Source: a virus. Taken from it: a stretch of DNA of 47,580 nucleotides. The stretch covers positions 1-47,580 of IMG/VR virus record IMGVR_UViG_3300046336_000166; one strand, given 5' to 3'. This document shows, piece by piece, positions 6,665 through 15,159 of the stretch. Made by a program: the position numbers and the translations under genes. Numbering within the stretch: position 1 is the first letter of the stretch; every line of letters starts with the position of its first letter. The notes beneath the pieces are model-generated. The model did no database searches. It saw nothing but the letters and a program-made list of their open reading frames with translations, and was not told where the DNA came from.

Positions 6665-6967
6665 ATGGCAAGTGGTTTATTGTATGTAGTCAGCATGTTA
6701 CTCTGTGGGGCTCTCGGATTCATTATGTTCGAAGCCTACAATAAAGAACGATTACTGAGTGCGAGAGTCGATCGGTTTGGTAACCGACTCCAAAGTACTC
6801 AAGTTGATGGAGTGGAAGTTCTCGTGGAAGAAGAAAATGTTCCGATGTTTGGTAATTGGCTCGACTGGCACCTACCCACTCTCATAATCTTGATGTTGAT
6901 TCCAGGTGTGAACTCGGTATTGGCGGTAATTGCAGTCGGGTTGCTTGGACTTTCTGTAGTACTCTGA
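6665..6967 (+). CDS. membrane protein with LIPGVN motif, 100 aa
   Basis: An N-terminal membrane segment (GLLYVVSMLLCGALGFIMF) is followed by a charged 45-residue loop and a C-terminal hydrophobic hairpin (LIILMLIPGVN, then VLAVIAVGLLGLSVVL). It shares LIPGVN with the preceding gene. Ribosome site TGGAGA lies 9 bases before the ATG. Probably inserted in the inner membrane with the charged loop on one side. Function unknown. Confidence 0.6.
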   Translation: MASGLLYVVSMLLCGALGFIMFEAYNKERLLSARVDRFGNRLQSTQVDGVEVLVEEENVPMFGNWLDWHLPTLIILMLIPGVNSVLAVIAVGLLGLSVVL

Positions 6968-6989
6968 ATAATTTTATCCAGAACCTCTG

Positions 6990-7017
6990 TTGCCTTAATC
7001 TGGAATTAGGGTATAAT
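6990..7017 (+). promoter_or_regulatory. sigma70-type promoter for RNA ligase 1
   Basis: TTGCCT (6990-6995), 16-bp spacer ending TTAGGG, TATAAT (7012-7017). The TTAGGGTATAATA core is the same as in the early promoter family at 20953-40617, but the downstream ACCCTAAGAG half is absent. Confidence 0.75.
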
Positions 7018-7059
7018 AAACTCATCTGAACAATCCCCGAATCAAGGAAATATTTAAAC

Positions 7060-8202
7060 ATGTCAACTAAGTTCAATGCTAATACATTGTATACAGACCT
7101 TATGGCTCTATGCAGTGAAGGTGATACTTTTTACTTCAAAGATTTTGAATATCTGGGGAGAGTCCTTCGAATTTTCAACTACCGCCTCGCGTCGTGGACA
7201 GAATTCCAGAAGCCAGGTGCACTTGACTGTCGTGGCACGACATATGACATCACAGGCAACCCTCAGTTGATTTCTCTCCCACCTCAAAAATTCTTTAATT
7301 TTGCCGAAGGTGGGGTGGACCACGATGAGTGTGTTATTTCGAGTGCAATGGAAAAACTAGATGGATCACTAATTAGCACAATGTTGGTCAACGGCAATCT
7401 ACATGTTAAGTCTAAGGGTTCGGTGTATTCTGATCAGTCAGGCGACGCAGCATATTACATCTCATACCACGAAGAACTGCGGATCGCGCTAAAAATGCTG
7501 GAGTTATCTGGTTACACAGTCAGTCTGGAGTACACCGCACCACACAATCGAATCGTTGTGGGATATCAAATCCCACAATTGCGAATTTTGGGCATCCGGA
7601 GTTTGGCAACAGGGGAGTATATTCTCCCAGCACAAATAGCACAAGTTACTGGTGTTACTGTCCCGAGTGAGTACCTAGTCTCTCACGGGTTTCCAGAAAT
7701 GATCCCATCAGAATTCAATGAGTATTGCAAGCAATTGCAAGAAGGTGAAGGTTGTGTAGTCGAGATGCACAACCCTACGACAGGGGTACGGTACCTAGTG
7801 AAGTGTAAGGCTGACAAATACGTTCTGTTGCATAAGCAGAAGGATAATGTCAACAGCCCCCGCGCACTATTTGAACTAGCCGCGGTCCAGGGGACGGACG
7901 ATATTCGCAGTATCTTCGGTGATGACAAGTACGTCCAAGATCGAATCACAGCAATGGAGAATCACGTGTTCCCAATTCTTAATTCGATTGAGTCTCAAGT
8001 CAGTAAATTTTATGCTGAAAACAAGCTACTAGAGCGCAAGGACTATGCAATCAAGGCACAGTGCGAACATCCTGACCTGATGCAATTGATGATGAATACC
8101 TACTTGGGACGGATTGTGGACTATCCACAATTTTTAATCAAGCGGTATTCTGAATATAAACCAGCATGGGCAACTGAGACTATTGAGGATTCAGTCGAAT
8201 AA
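7060..8202 (+). CDS. rnlA: T4-type RNA ligase 1
   Basis: 380 residues, close to T4 Rnl1 (374). Motif I MEKLDGS places the adenylated lysine at residue 99, the same number as in T4. Upstream are LDCRGTTYD and KFFNFAE; downstream SLEYTAPHNRIVV (motif IIIa region), GEGCVVE (motif IV) and VKCKADKY (motif V). The enzyme seals 5'-phosphate and 3'-OH RNA ends with ATP; in T4 it repairs tRNA cut by host anticodon nuclease together with a polynucleotide kinase, which I do not see here. A sigma70-type promoter lies 42 bp upstream and a strong inverted repeat follows the gene. Confidence 0.95.
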   Translation: MSTKFNANTLYTDLMALCSEGDTFYFKDFEYLGRVLRIFNYRLASWTEFQKPGALDCRGTTYDITGNPQLISLPPQKFFNFAEGGVDHDECVISSAMEKLDGSLISTMLVNGNLHVKSKGSVYSDQSGDAAYYISYHEELRIALKMLELSGYTVSLEYTAPHNRIVVGYQIPQLRILGIRSLATGEYILPAQIAQVTGVTVPSEYLVSHGFPEMIPSEFNEYCKQLQEGEGCVVEMHNPTTGVRYLVKCKADKYVLLHKQKDNVNSPRALFELAAVQGTDDIRSIFGDDKYVQDRITAMENHVFPILNSIESQVSKFYAENKLLERKDYAIKAQCEHPDLMQLMMNTYLGRIVDYPQFLIKRYSEYKPAWATETIEDSVE

Positions 8203-8207
8203 TAAGT

Positions 8208-8250
8208 TATTGGGGGTAGTGAGGCTAAATACTGCACACTACCCCCAATA
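8208..8250 (+). promoter_or_regulatory. 14-bp inverted repeat enclosing late promoter CTAAATA
   Basis: TATTGGGGGTAGTG (8208-8221) and CACTACCCCCAATA (8237-8250) pair perfectly. The 15-base loop holds CTAAATA (8225-8231). With late-promoter spacing the start falls at about 8237, the first base of the second arm. Read-through RNA from the ligase gene would fold into a strong hairpin (possible terminator without a T-run); late RNA for the 8268 gene would not. Confidence 0.7.
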
Positions 8251-8267
8251 CTCGACGCACACCTACG

Positions 8268-8750
8268 ATGATTGAATTATCCACAGATCAGTGTAGATAT
8301 ATCAGAAATAATTGCAAGCAAGCGCTGGATCGGTTAACAACCGTCGGTCTAAAGAGCGGTAACTCCACCAGCTTGTTTAGTATCTGCAAAGTTCGACACT
8401 CCTCATTTGACTTGGGGAGACACCACCTTATTCAGGACCAACTCAGCAATTATCCGAAAGCATCTGTCAGGTGTCTGACGACAAATGTCGACTCGACCTG
8501 CTATGCGTTCCCAGTAGGAGAATTTAGCTGGCGCCCAGTCGTATTCAAGCAGGATTCTGATGTTGATATACTATCACTCGAGCTGTTGGAATATACGCTC
8601 CGAGACAGATACAGTTCGACAGGAGAGTTGACTGATGCGATTATGGAAGGCACAGAACTCGAAATATACGGAATGCGCAAGGTGGTCCTGGTATCTCAAT
8701 CAGTTGCCCCCTCTTATAGGGAACTACTTCAATTGATTTACACAACATGA
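8268..8750 (+). CDS. hypothetical late protein, 160 aa
   Basis: No recognised domain. There are Cys residues at about 9, 16, 41 and 69 without a clear metal-site spacing, and a region LLEYTLRDRYSSTGELTDAI that looks helical. It is expressed from the late promoter in the 8208-8250 repeat and overlaps the next gene by ATGA, so it is likely co-translated with that virion-type protein. A structural or assembly role is inferred from position. Confidence 0.6.
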   Translation: MIELSTDQCRYIRNNCKQALDRLTTVGLKSGNSTSLFSICKVRHSSFDLGRHHLIQDQLSNYPKASVRCLTTNVDSTCYAFPVGEFSWRPVVFKQDSDVDILSLELLEYTLRDRYSSTGELTDAIMEGTELEIYGMRKVVLVSQSVAPSYRELLQLIYTT

Positions 8751-9685
8751 TACCATTAGAAAATATCACAACGAAGCGAGTAGTGAACAAAATGCTCGTT
8801 TGCTTGACTTGCAAAAAAGCTGCATACAAGCGCATTACTGGCGGTACTATTTCCTTTTTGGATAATTGCACTCTGACTGAAAATTGTAGCGGCAGGATGG
8901 TACGGGACGCCAACCAACAACAATCGCCGCGATCAGAATTGACTTGGCGTGAAAAAACGCGAGTGTTCAAACACTCTTTCGTCGATAAACAAATTGTCGA
9001 AATTCCTCACCAGTTCGGGCACCTTGGTTCTGTAATAATTGAACCATTTGTTTCTGTGTCGAACGGCACATCTGTCACTACAATCAAGCAGATGGCATTC
9101 ACAATTGTAGCGCAGACAGCATATAGTATCACAATCGATTTGGGTTACACACGGACTGGTACAATTGTGGTTACTGATAATCAATACAGAACACCAGTCA
9201 AACACTTGCCTCCGACTGTAGTAACTTCACCACCGCTTCTGTTTAACAACAGGCTCACCATCGCGGTTGATAGGAATTTGCCTACTATTGAAATACCAAT
9301 TCGTGTCAAGTTGTTGAGTAGCACTAACTATACCACTACTACACTAGTGTTTGAAGGCCACGCACACAGTACCAATAGAGTTATCTCTCAGTCTCCGTGG
9401 AATCAATATAGTTACATTGCATTAGAGAAGCCATATTTTTTATACTCAGCAACGTTACCACAATCGCTACTTGCTCGTGGATCGACGCTGCAACTCATGG
9501 TAGATGGGGATTGGTTAATTCCACTGACTACTGCTCCCAGTATCACCGCGGCGGATATTGTAAAAAATGTTTATTGGAAAGGTACAGATTCGGAGTTCGG
9601 TAGTCTTGTCGCAGAATCATATCAACTTATCCTATCTAACCCAGCGTCCATGACAACAATCCCGAAGCAATACATTCTTGTGTAG
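8747..9685 (+). CDS. virion-type protein with N-terminal Cys motif, 312 aa
   Basis: Residues 18-48 hold CLTC...C...C (CLTCKKAAYKRITGG, then CTLTENCSG), which could bind zinc. The remainder is long, beta-rich and rich in Thr, Ser, Val and Ile (IEIPIRVKLLSSTNYTTTTL), typical of tail or baseplate proteins. It follows 8268-8750 with an ATGA overlap under a late promoter. No family match is claimed. It could be a fibre, baseplate wedge accessory or decoration protein. Confidence 0.65.
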   Translation: MIPLENITTKRVVNKMLVCLTCKKAAYKRITGGTISFLDNCTLTENCSGRMVRDANQQQSPRSELTWREKTRVFKHSFVDKQIVEIPHQFGHLGSVIIEPFVSVSNGTSVTTIKQMAFTIVAQTAYSITIDLGYTRTGTIVVTDNQYRTPVKHLPPTVVTSPPLLFNNRLTIAVDRNLPTIEIPIRVKLLSSTNYTTTTLVFEGHAHSTNRVISQSPWNQYSYIALEKPYFLYSATLPQSLLARGSTLQLMVDGDWLIPLTTAPSITAADIVKNVYWKGTDSEFGSLVAESYQLILSNPASMTTIPKQYILV

Positions 9686-9691
9686 TAAATA
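9684..9691 (+). promoter_or_regulatory. late-type promoter AGTAAATA
   Basis: AGTAAATA overlaps the stop of the preceding gene and sits 25 bp before the ATG at 9716, the same spacing as at 2214. Weaker match than TATAAATA. Confidence 0.4.
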
Positions 9692-9715
9692 TACTTAAAC
9701 CTATCACATATACAT

Positions 9716-9949
9716 ATGGCCACTACTCTAAAAACCTTCAACACAGCTTCACGTAGATTTGAGACTGTGGTAATTCCAGACGCATCAGCTCCACTAGCAC
9801 CCGGCGTTGCACCTACTGTAACTGTTGATGACAGTTCAGTTACATCAACTTTTTATGGCGGAAACACGTCAGCACTGGGAACTCCAACCGGTTGGGCTGA
9901 GACGACTGTAAATGGTGCGACAGTCTTGGTTCCATACTACACTCCTTAA
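9716..9949 (+). CDS. small virion-like protein, 77 aa
   Basis: A Thr/Ala/Val/Pro-rich sequence with low charge (ASAPLAPGVAPTVTVDDSSV, TTVNGATVLVPYYTP), of the kind seen in fibre tips and decoration proteins. It has its own late-type promoter and is followed by hairpins and a terminator. No known family. A virion location is inference from composition and promoter class. Confidence 0.55.
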   Translation: MATTLKTFNTASRRFETVVIPDASAPLAPGVAPTVTVDDSSVTSTFYGGNTSALGTPTGWAETTVNGATVLVPYYTP

Positions 9950-9964
9950 ACCTGACTCAGATAC

Positions 9965-9985
9965 ATCTGTTGGTAACCAACAGAT
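9965..9985. other. 9-bp perfect hairpin without T-run
   Basis: ATCTGTTGG-taa-CCAACAGAT lies between the 9716-9949 stop and the terminator. A partial third copy (TCTGTTGG) follows at 9988-9995. It could stabilise the 3' end of the late transcript. Confidence 0.5.
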
Positions 9986-10005
9986 AGTCTGTTGGCAACT
10001 TTATG

Positions 10006-10050
10006 AAAAAGCACTATGCTCGTGACACGCGAGCTTTATTGGTGCTTTTT
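10006..10050 (+). terminator. intrinsic terminator upstream of helicase gene
   Basis: AAAAAGCAC (10006-10014) pairs with GTGCTTTTT (10042-10050), enclosing an inner GCTCG/CGAGC hairpin. The T-run follows the outer stem. It separates the late gene 9716-9949 from the helicase gene; the symmetry also allows function on the other strand. Confidence 0.7.
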
Positions 10051-10073
10051 ACCATTACCACTACGAACAACTA

Positions 10074-11369
10074 ATGTTAAACTCTGAACAACAGCTACAA
10101 CTAATATCCCATTGGATTTCAGACCCTAATCTATTTGCACGAACATCCACAATCGTAAAGCCACAATACTTCAATCCAGAATATCGCAAAGTAATTTCCT
10201 TCATTCAAGAGTATTACGTATCTTACAATGGTATACCCTCTTCTACAATGATCCGTACAGAGACTACCGTTGATGTCCCTACTGTAGAGCTATCTAGAGA
10301 TCAAATTAAATTTAGTACCGAGCGGCTGGAGCTGTTCTGTAAACAATCAGCACTCAGGTTAATCATTGTAGATAAATCACCTGAACTGATTATCAATAAT
10401 AAACTGGGTGAGTTAGAATCACTAATCCGCACCGCCATCTCTATTCGTGTTGATAAGGATACCGGCATATCGTTTTTTGATAAAATTGAAGAACGTGCAG
10501 GGCAAGACGCTCAGGTGACTCGTTTTTCTACAGGGTATGCTGATCTCGATCAGAAGATGGATGGTGGTATCGCAAGAACGGAGATGATGTTGGTATTGGC
10601 AATATCTGGCGGTGGCAAGAGTGTGTCGATTTTAAATTTTGGTTTAAATTTGATCAAGCAGAAAGAGAATGGCAAGTATTTGAATTGTTTGTGTGTCTCG
10701 TTGGAGCTATCTGAGAAGATGTTCGATAAACGAACCCAAATGATTATCTCCGACAAAAGCTCAATAGATGTCAATAAAAATGTAGAGGATGTGCAAGCAA
10801 TTGTGAATGCACAATCAGAATTTCATGGAGATTTAGTAATCAAGAAGATGAGGTTGGGTACAACTGCCAATGATATTCGAGCGCTAATCAAAGAGATTGA
10901 AATCGAACGTGGGTGGGTACCAGATGTTATTGTGTTAGACTACCTCGACAAGTGTTACCCAATTCAGGCGGTATCAACTGAGAACATCGGCACTCGTGAT
11001 AAGTTTATCACTGAAGAATTTATTGATCTGCTTGTGGAGTATGACATGATTGGCTTGACAGCTTCTCAGCTTACGAAAGGTGCAGCGAACGTTGAGGTAT
11101 ATGATCAGAGTCATCAGGCTGGTGGAGCGGAAAAGATCCGCAGTTCAGATTGGTGTCTAGCTATCCACTTGACAGACGCAATGCGGGCGGCTGGCCAGAT
11201 CGGTTTTCAGTTTCTGAAAACACGTAGTTCTGATGGTGTCGGGAGTATTGTCAATCTAGGGTGGAAACCCAAATCATTGAAGATTTTCAATCCCCGAGAA
11301 AAACAGTACGGTGAAAAATCACCACTTCCAAAGCGCAAGTCTATAACAGGCATATTTGACTTGACATAA
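10074..11369 (+). CDS. DnaB-family replicative helicase (T4 gp41-like)
   Basis: 431 residues. The N-terminal domain of about 145 residues resembles the DnaB/gp41 interaction domain. The RecA-like core has Walker A ISGGGKS (177-183), a catalytic-Glu region CVSLELSEKM, Walker B DVIVLDYLDK, and the H3 motif TASQLTKG. The C-terminal basic stretch is an arginine-finger-bearing region (FLKTRSSDGVGSIVNL). The protein forms a hexamer that unwinds DNA 5'-3' at the replication fork with ATP. It follows a terminator and has no obvious early promoter immediately upstream. No intein is present here, unlike in some related phage helicases. Confidence 0.93.
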   Translation: MLNSEQQLQLISHWISDPNLFARTSTIVKPQYFNPEYRKVISFIQEYYVSYNGIPSSTMIRTETTVDVPTVELSRDQIKFSTERLELFCKQSALRLIIVDKSPELIINNKLGELESLIRTAISIRVDKDTGISFFDKIEERAGQDAQVTRFSTGYADLDQKMDGGIARTEMMLVLAISGGGKSVSILNFGLNLIKQKENGKYLNCLCVSLELSEKMFDKRTQMIISDKSSIDVNKNVEDVQAIVNAQSEFHGDLVIKKMRLGTTANDIRALIKEIEIERGWVPDVIVLDYLDKCYPIQAVSTENIGTRDKFITEEFIDLLVEYDMIGLTASQLTKGAANVEVYDQSHQAGGAEKIRSSDWCLAIHLTDAMRAAGQIGFQFLKTRSSDGVGSIVNLGWKPKSLKIFNPREKQYGEKSPLPKRKSITGIFDLT

Positions 11370-11379
11370 TTTGTAAAAT

Positions 11380-11387
11380 AATAAATA
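11380..11387 (+). promoter_or_regulatory. late-type promoter AATAAATA
   Basis: ATAATAAATAACC lies between the helicase stop and the ATG at 11415, 27 bp upstream of it. It fits late expression of the two head-tagged proteins that follow. Confidence 0.5.
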
Positions 11388-11414
11388 ACCCACTAACACT
11401 CAGGCTAGAATTTA

Positions 11415-12818
11415 ATGCGATCTTTCAAGCAATATCTTTCAGAAGGAATCACTCACATAGAAGATCTCGATTTAGATTCTTTTATTGGTGTCATCACCAG
11501 ATTATCCAAATTTATAGCTACTGAAAAGCTAGATGGTGCTGCACTCACATTTGGAATTGATGATGGTGGGGAGCTTTTCTGTTCTCGGCAACAGAAAGGG
11601 TCAGCGACGAGGCGATATGACCCCGAAGAGTGGGGAGACTCCGCAGCAATGACTGGGTTTAAGTCTGCACACCAAGCCCTGCGCCAAATCGCTCCACTAC
11701 TGAAGCCTGTATTACCAGCAAATACCTTAGTTGAAGTTGAAGTACTGTTTGGCGCACAACCAAATGCAATTATATATGGATCGTCGTGTATCGCATTTTT
11801 GCGGGCATTATCACCTGACTCTGACTCCATCATTGCCTCTCTCAAAGGAATTAAGTTTCCGACAGTGACAATTGATACTAAATTATACACTTCGACAGAC
11901 GGAGAGACAGTAATTAACTCAAATGAGCCAGTTACCTGGAGGTTCGTCACTCCTCAACAATTAGATACTCAACAATTATCTGCAGTAGACTTTAGTGAGC
12001 AAATCTCTCAACTGAATCAATACCTCGACGGTACGGTTGATTTAGCATCAGGGAGTTCACCAACAATCAGAGAATTGATAGCTCTACAATCGAGGGCACC
12101 TGAAATTGTTGCATTGAAGAAGCAGATAGGTGATGTAATCCTACACAACTTCAAGCTCCCAATCAAACAAGAACTATTGATTAAATTTGTCAGAACCCTC
12201 ACTCCATCCCTGAGAGATGTTGGTGGTGTTGATAAAAGCATCGATCCGGGTGTCGAGGGGGTAGTATTGTTTGACCCTGCAACTAATACACAAGTTAAAA
12301 TTGTTGATAAGGATGTGTTTACAGCATTCAATAATTTCAACTTTGCAATTCGTGGGCAACTAAAGAGCTCAATGCCAAAGCAGGTGGCGGATGAACTCCG
12401 ATTGATCGATACGAGAACAGGATCAGTTTATACTGACTTGTTGAAAACTCTATCGGAGATATTTGAGTATGATCAACTTGCTCGGCCAACAATGATTAGA
12501 AAATTTCTGGCAACTACACCTGACTTCTCATCCCTCGACGTAAGTTCAGTCCGCAGTGATGTTGTGTCCGCCCTCGAGCACGCTCTACGATCAGCAAAGG
12601 TACTGAACACTAACTTCAAGCAGCACGTAGCAACTCTTAGATTGCAACTCGCGGATTCACGAGAATTCAAATATTCACCTGAAATTATTAATCGGACACT
12701 AACGATGTCGGCTGAAATAATAACAGATATTCAATCAATGATCGCTAAAGTTAGCAGCCAACAAACCACTTCGGGTGTGATCGGCATCATATACAAATCA
12801 TATTTGACCAATAAGTAA
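11415..12818 (+). CDS. ligase-fold nucleotidyltransferase with capsid-targeting-like N-terminus
   Basis: 467 residues. Residues 1-11 (MRSFKQYLSEG) resemble T4 internal-head-protein tags, with a cleavage-like site L-S-E|G. Motif I is ATEKLDGAAL (Lys38), then FCSRQQKGS (motif Ia-like Arg), LVEVEVLFGAQPNAI (motif III/IIIa region), GVEGVVLFD (motif IV) and QVKIVDKD (motif V), the order of covalent nucleotidyltransferases (DNA/RNA ligases, capping enzymes). About 200 helical residues follow, longer than a bare ligase core. The substrate is not deducible. It has a late-type promoter and is followed by the acidic head-core-like gene, so a packaged enzyme injected with the DNA is a reasonable inference. 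Confidence 0.78.
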   Translation: MRSFKQYLSEGITHIEDLDLDSFIGVITRLSKFIATEKLDGAALTFGIDDGGELFCSRQQKGSATRRYDPEEWGDSAAMTGFKSAHQALRQIAPLLKPVLPANTLVEVEVLFGAQPNAIIYGSSCIAFLRALSPDSDSIIASLKGIKFPTVTIDTKLYTSTDGETVINSNEPVTWRFVTPQQLDTQQLSAVDFSEQISQLNQYLDGTVDLASGSSPTIRELIALQSRAPEIVALKKQIGDVILHNFKLPIKQELLIKFVRTLTPSLRDVGGVDKSIDPGVEGVVLFDPATNTQVKIVDKDVFTAFNNFNFAIRGQLKSSMPKQVADELRLIDTRTGSVYTDLLKTLSEIFEYDQLARPTMIRKFLATTPDFSSLDVSSVRSDVVSALEHALRSAKVLNTNFKQHVATLRLQLADSREFKYSPEIINRTLTMSAEIITDIQSMIAKVSSQQTTSGVIGIIYKSYLTNK

Positions 12819-12850
12819 TCCAATACCACATACGAAAAGTCCTGTACTAT

Positions 12851-13822
12851 ATGAAACTCACTCAAATCCTAGAAGCGGTAGATGCTGCAAGTTGCACATC
12901 TTCTACCTCAATTGCAACAACCCCAGCGCTGGTACCAAAAGCCAAGCGCCGCAAAATGATCCGGCGCCCAATCACAATGGGTGAATCTACCCTAGTTCAG
13001 TTTGATTTATCGACTGCACTGATGTTTGATGCTACACCTAAAAGCAACCTGTTAATTGAGGCGGAGGAAGATGATATTAGTGCTGAGGCTACTGAGCGTG
13101 TTAAACGCACGGTGGATGATACCAATTCCCGTGTTGATAGTGCTGTCCGACAGTCCGAAACATCATCCCCCACCGCTGTATCTGTGTTTGGCCTTCAAGA
13201 TGCAGACGGACACATAATCAAGGTTACTGTACCAAGAGAAGATGCGGCGGAGTTTGAAACTCAGTTAGCAGATTTGCTTGAAGATAACGCTTCTGGCAAA
13301 GAAGTTGCTGAAATTATCCATATTTTACGTCAAGATTTTGAAATCTTAGATGTAGAGTGGAATGAGGATATTGAGGGTGATGAAGAGCTCACAGAGGCTG
13401 ATGAAGACGAGCCTGCTGACACTGAACCCACAGAAGATCCAGAATTGACTGACACTCCACCACTAGATTTGGCGGATGATGCAGCGGCTCCAGAACTCGA
13501 AGAACCAGCAGCTGATGCGCTAAGTGAACCAAGTGTTGAGGATACTGCTTCGACAGTCGATTTACTGCAATCAGTAATCAACCTACTGAAACAAGAGACA
13601 GAAGCTCGAGCAGCAGCTGTTGAGGTAGACAAAGCTAAAACAGCCGCCACACTAGCTTCTGTCGAACACGACAAGCTCAACCAAGAAATCAGCCAACACC
13701 AAGAAATCGCTGCCATGGAGCAAGAGGAAGACGAAGCCCGTGAAGAACAAAAAAACGCACGCCTCGTTGCCCGATTAGCAAAATTTAGAGCAGCAAACAA
13801 TCAGGATGAGATTCCTCAGTGA
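12851..13822 (+). CDS. acidic head-core-like protein with capsid-targeting-like N-terminus
   Basis: 323 residues. MKLTQILE|A at the start matches the T4 gp21 protease consensus (L/I-x-E before A/G/S), and further sites LLIE|A (about 71) and ELTE|A occur. There is a Glu/Asp/Ala/Pro-rich low-complexity stretch (about 175-235), then a long charged coiled-coil (about 240-310, e.g. KAKTAATLASVEHDKLNQEI). This architecture fits a prohead scaffold or internal core protein. It overlaps the next gene (TGA within GTGA). The Ser-rich reverse frame over it is an artefact of the acidic codons. The assignment is inference; no sequence family is claimed. Confidence 0.65.
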   Translation: MKLTQILEAVDAASCTSSTSIATTPALVPKAKRRKMIRRPITMGESTLVQFDLSTALMFDATPKSNLLIEAEEDDISAEATERVKRTVDDTNSRVDSAVRQSETSSPTAVSVFGLQDADGHIIKVTVPREDAAEFETQLADLLEDNASGKEVAEIIHILRQDFEILDVEWNEDIEGDEELTEADEDEPADTEPTEDPELTDTPPLDLADDAAAPELEEPAADALSEPSVEDTASTVDLLQSVINLLKQETEARAAAVEVDKAKTAATLASVEHDKLNQEISQHQEIAAMEQEEDEAREEQKNARLVARLAKFRAANNQDEIPQ

Positions 13823-14523
13823 TTCCAATCAATACTCCACTCAATCTAGAACAGTACAACTTTTCCAGCAAGACCTCCCCCAATGGAAAGCGGGTGTATG
13901 AGGTTTCGCCGGGGGTGCTGTATCCAAGTGTAACAACCGTCCTCGGCACTGCAAATGTCGAAAAGCAAGCAGGGTTGGAGAGGTGGAGAGCTGCAGTTGG
14001 TAAAAAGCACGCAGCTCAAGTAACGGAGGCAGCGTGTGATAGAGGTACGGCGGTTCATGACACTCTTGATGTGTGGTTGGATAATACCGACATTGAGATT
14101 GAGTTGGGAGACCAACCAAAAGAGATTGCTGTCCCAGTTCGTCAGATTCGGGCACTACTCAAAGCACACCTATCAGAAATTATCCTCAAAGAGAACTGCT
14201 TGGTTTCCCATACTCTGAAAACTGCGGGTCGGACCGACTTACTTGGCATCTGGAAAAACAAACCAGCATTCATCGACTTCAAGACAGCCAATAAGGTTAA
14301 GAGTGAAGATGATATTAGAGACTACTTCCTCCAGGCAACGGTGTATGCACTGTGCTGGTATGAAATGACTGGTATATTAGTCGAAGATATTGTTATTATT
14401 ATAGGTAACCAAAACTCGTTTAAACCACAAGTATTTGAGCGTAAGATTCATCCATATATAAAAATAGTGCAAAACATTTTTACACTATTTCACGAATCTA
14501 AAGCTCAACATGTCAACAACTAA
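13819..14523 (+). CDS. PD-(D/E)XK exonuclease (Cas4/RecB/MGME1-like)
   Basis: 234 residues from a GTG start that overlaps the previous stop (GTGA). LYPSVTTVLG (about 31-40) and a GTAVHDTLD helix precede the catalytic part GRTDLLGIW...AFIDFKTA, giving Asp and D-x-K of the PD-(D/E)XK core, followed by YFLQATVYALCWYE (Q-x3-Y motif). This is the layout of single-strand exonucleases of the MGME1/RecB type found in many aquatic myophages. Likely role: DNA end processing in recombination or replication. It overlaps the following gene by 14 bases. Confidence 0.82.
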   Translation: MIPINTPLNLEQYNFSSKTSPNGKRVYEVSPGVLYPSVTTVLGTANVEKQAGLERWRAAVGKKHAAQVTEAACDRGTAVHDTLDVWLDNTDIEIELGDQPKEIAVPVRQIRALLKAHLSEIILKENCLVSHTLKTAGRTDLLGIWKNKPAFIDFKTANKVKSEDDIRDYFLQATVYALCWYEMTGILVEDIVIIIGNQNSFKPQVFERKIHPYIKIVQNIFTLFHESKAQHVNN

Positions 14524-15142
14524 ACAAACTCGATCACCATTTCTGATATTCGAAGAAGCTCTCTCACCCATGCAGTGTGAGGAGATTATACAAAATGCAA
14601 ACTTTTTGTTTCCAGATGTTGATAAACACAATGTGCCAGTAGTATCTGTAAAACACACAGAACTAGCTCACACACTGATCACACAATTCTTGGATTCTAA
14701 AGCGGCTGAAATTGAAGCTCACTATCAAAATGAGATAGTTGATTATGAACCAACCAGGGTACTGTGGTCTGACTCTAGTGTTGCCCCAAATCCAGTTTGT
14801 GATAATTCTTCGAGAATCAAGGGAAAGTGGTTACGAATCCACAATAGGGATATCACAGCCGTAGTGTTTTTATCAGACTACAACGAAACTCCACCATTCG
14901 ATGGTGATTTTGAAGTATACGGCGGTAAGATGGAATTCCCGACTTGGGGGTTTGGCTTTAACCCCCAACGAGGTACAATGGTTGTGTACCCTAGCGACCC
15001 TCACTTCACTCATGTATTCTCACAAGTTGAAGTTGGAGACCTATACGCCACCAAAACATTCGTATCGTTCAAATCTGGTCTATTGTTTCAACCATCGGAT
15101 TTCCCAGGAACGTACGTAGACTGGCTCAAGACAAATTTTTAA
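14510..15142 (+). CDS. 2OG-Fe(II) oxygenase-like protein, 210 aa
   Basis: The sequence WLRIHNRDITAVVFLSDYNE (about 104-123), then EVYGGKMEF, PQRGTMVVYPSDPHFTHVFSQ and VGDLYATKTFVSF, follows the double-stranded beta-helix order of prolyl-hydroxylase-like oxygenases: N-terminal metal His/Asp, GG, a distal His (HV), and a 2OG-binding basic residue near the end. The first metal pair is HNRD rather than the usual H-x-D, so activity is uncertain. Such genes are common in cyano- and other aquatic phages. The substrate is unknown. Confidence 0.6.
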   Translation: MSTTKQTRSPFLIFEEALSPMQCEEIIQNANFLFPDVDKHNVPVVSVKHTELAHTLITQFLDSKAAEIEAHYQNEIVDYEPTRVLWSDSSVAPNPVCDNSSRIKGKWLRIHNRDITAVVFLSDYNETPPFDGDFEVYGGKMEFPTWGFGFNPQRGTMVVYPSDPHFTHVFSQVEVGDLYATKTFVSFKSGLLFQPSDFPGTYVDWLKTNF

Positions 15143-15159
15143 AAAAAGGTATTTCCATC

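Noticed and set aside
11453-12670. Several minus-strand ORFs over the ligase-fold gene
   Set aside because: No ribosome sites, no promoter and no recognisable motifs; the plus strand carries clear ligase motifs.
13330-13800. 156-codon Ser-rich minus-strand ORF
   Set aside because: It is the antisense of the acidic, Glu/Ala-rich part of the head-core-like gene; Ser-rich composition is the mirror of GAA/GCA codons and there is no ribosome site.
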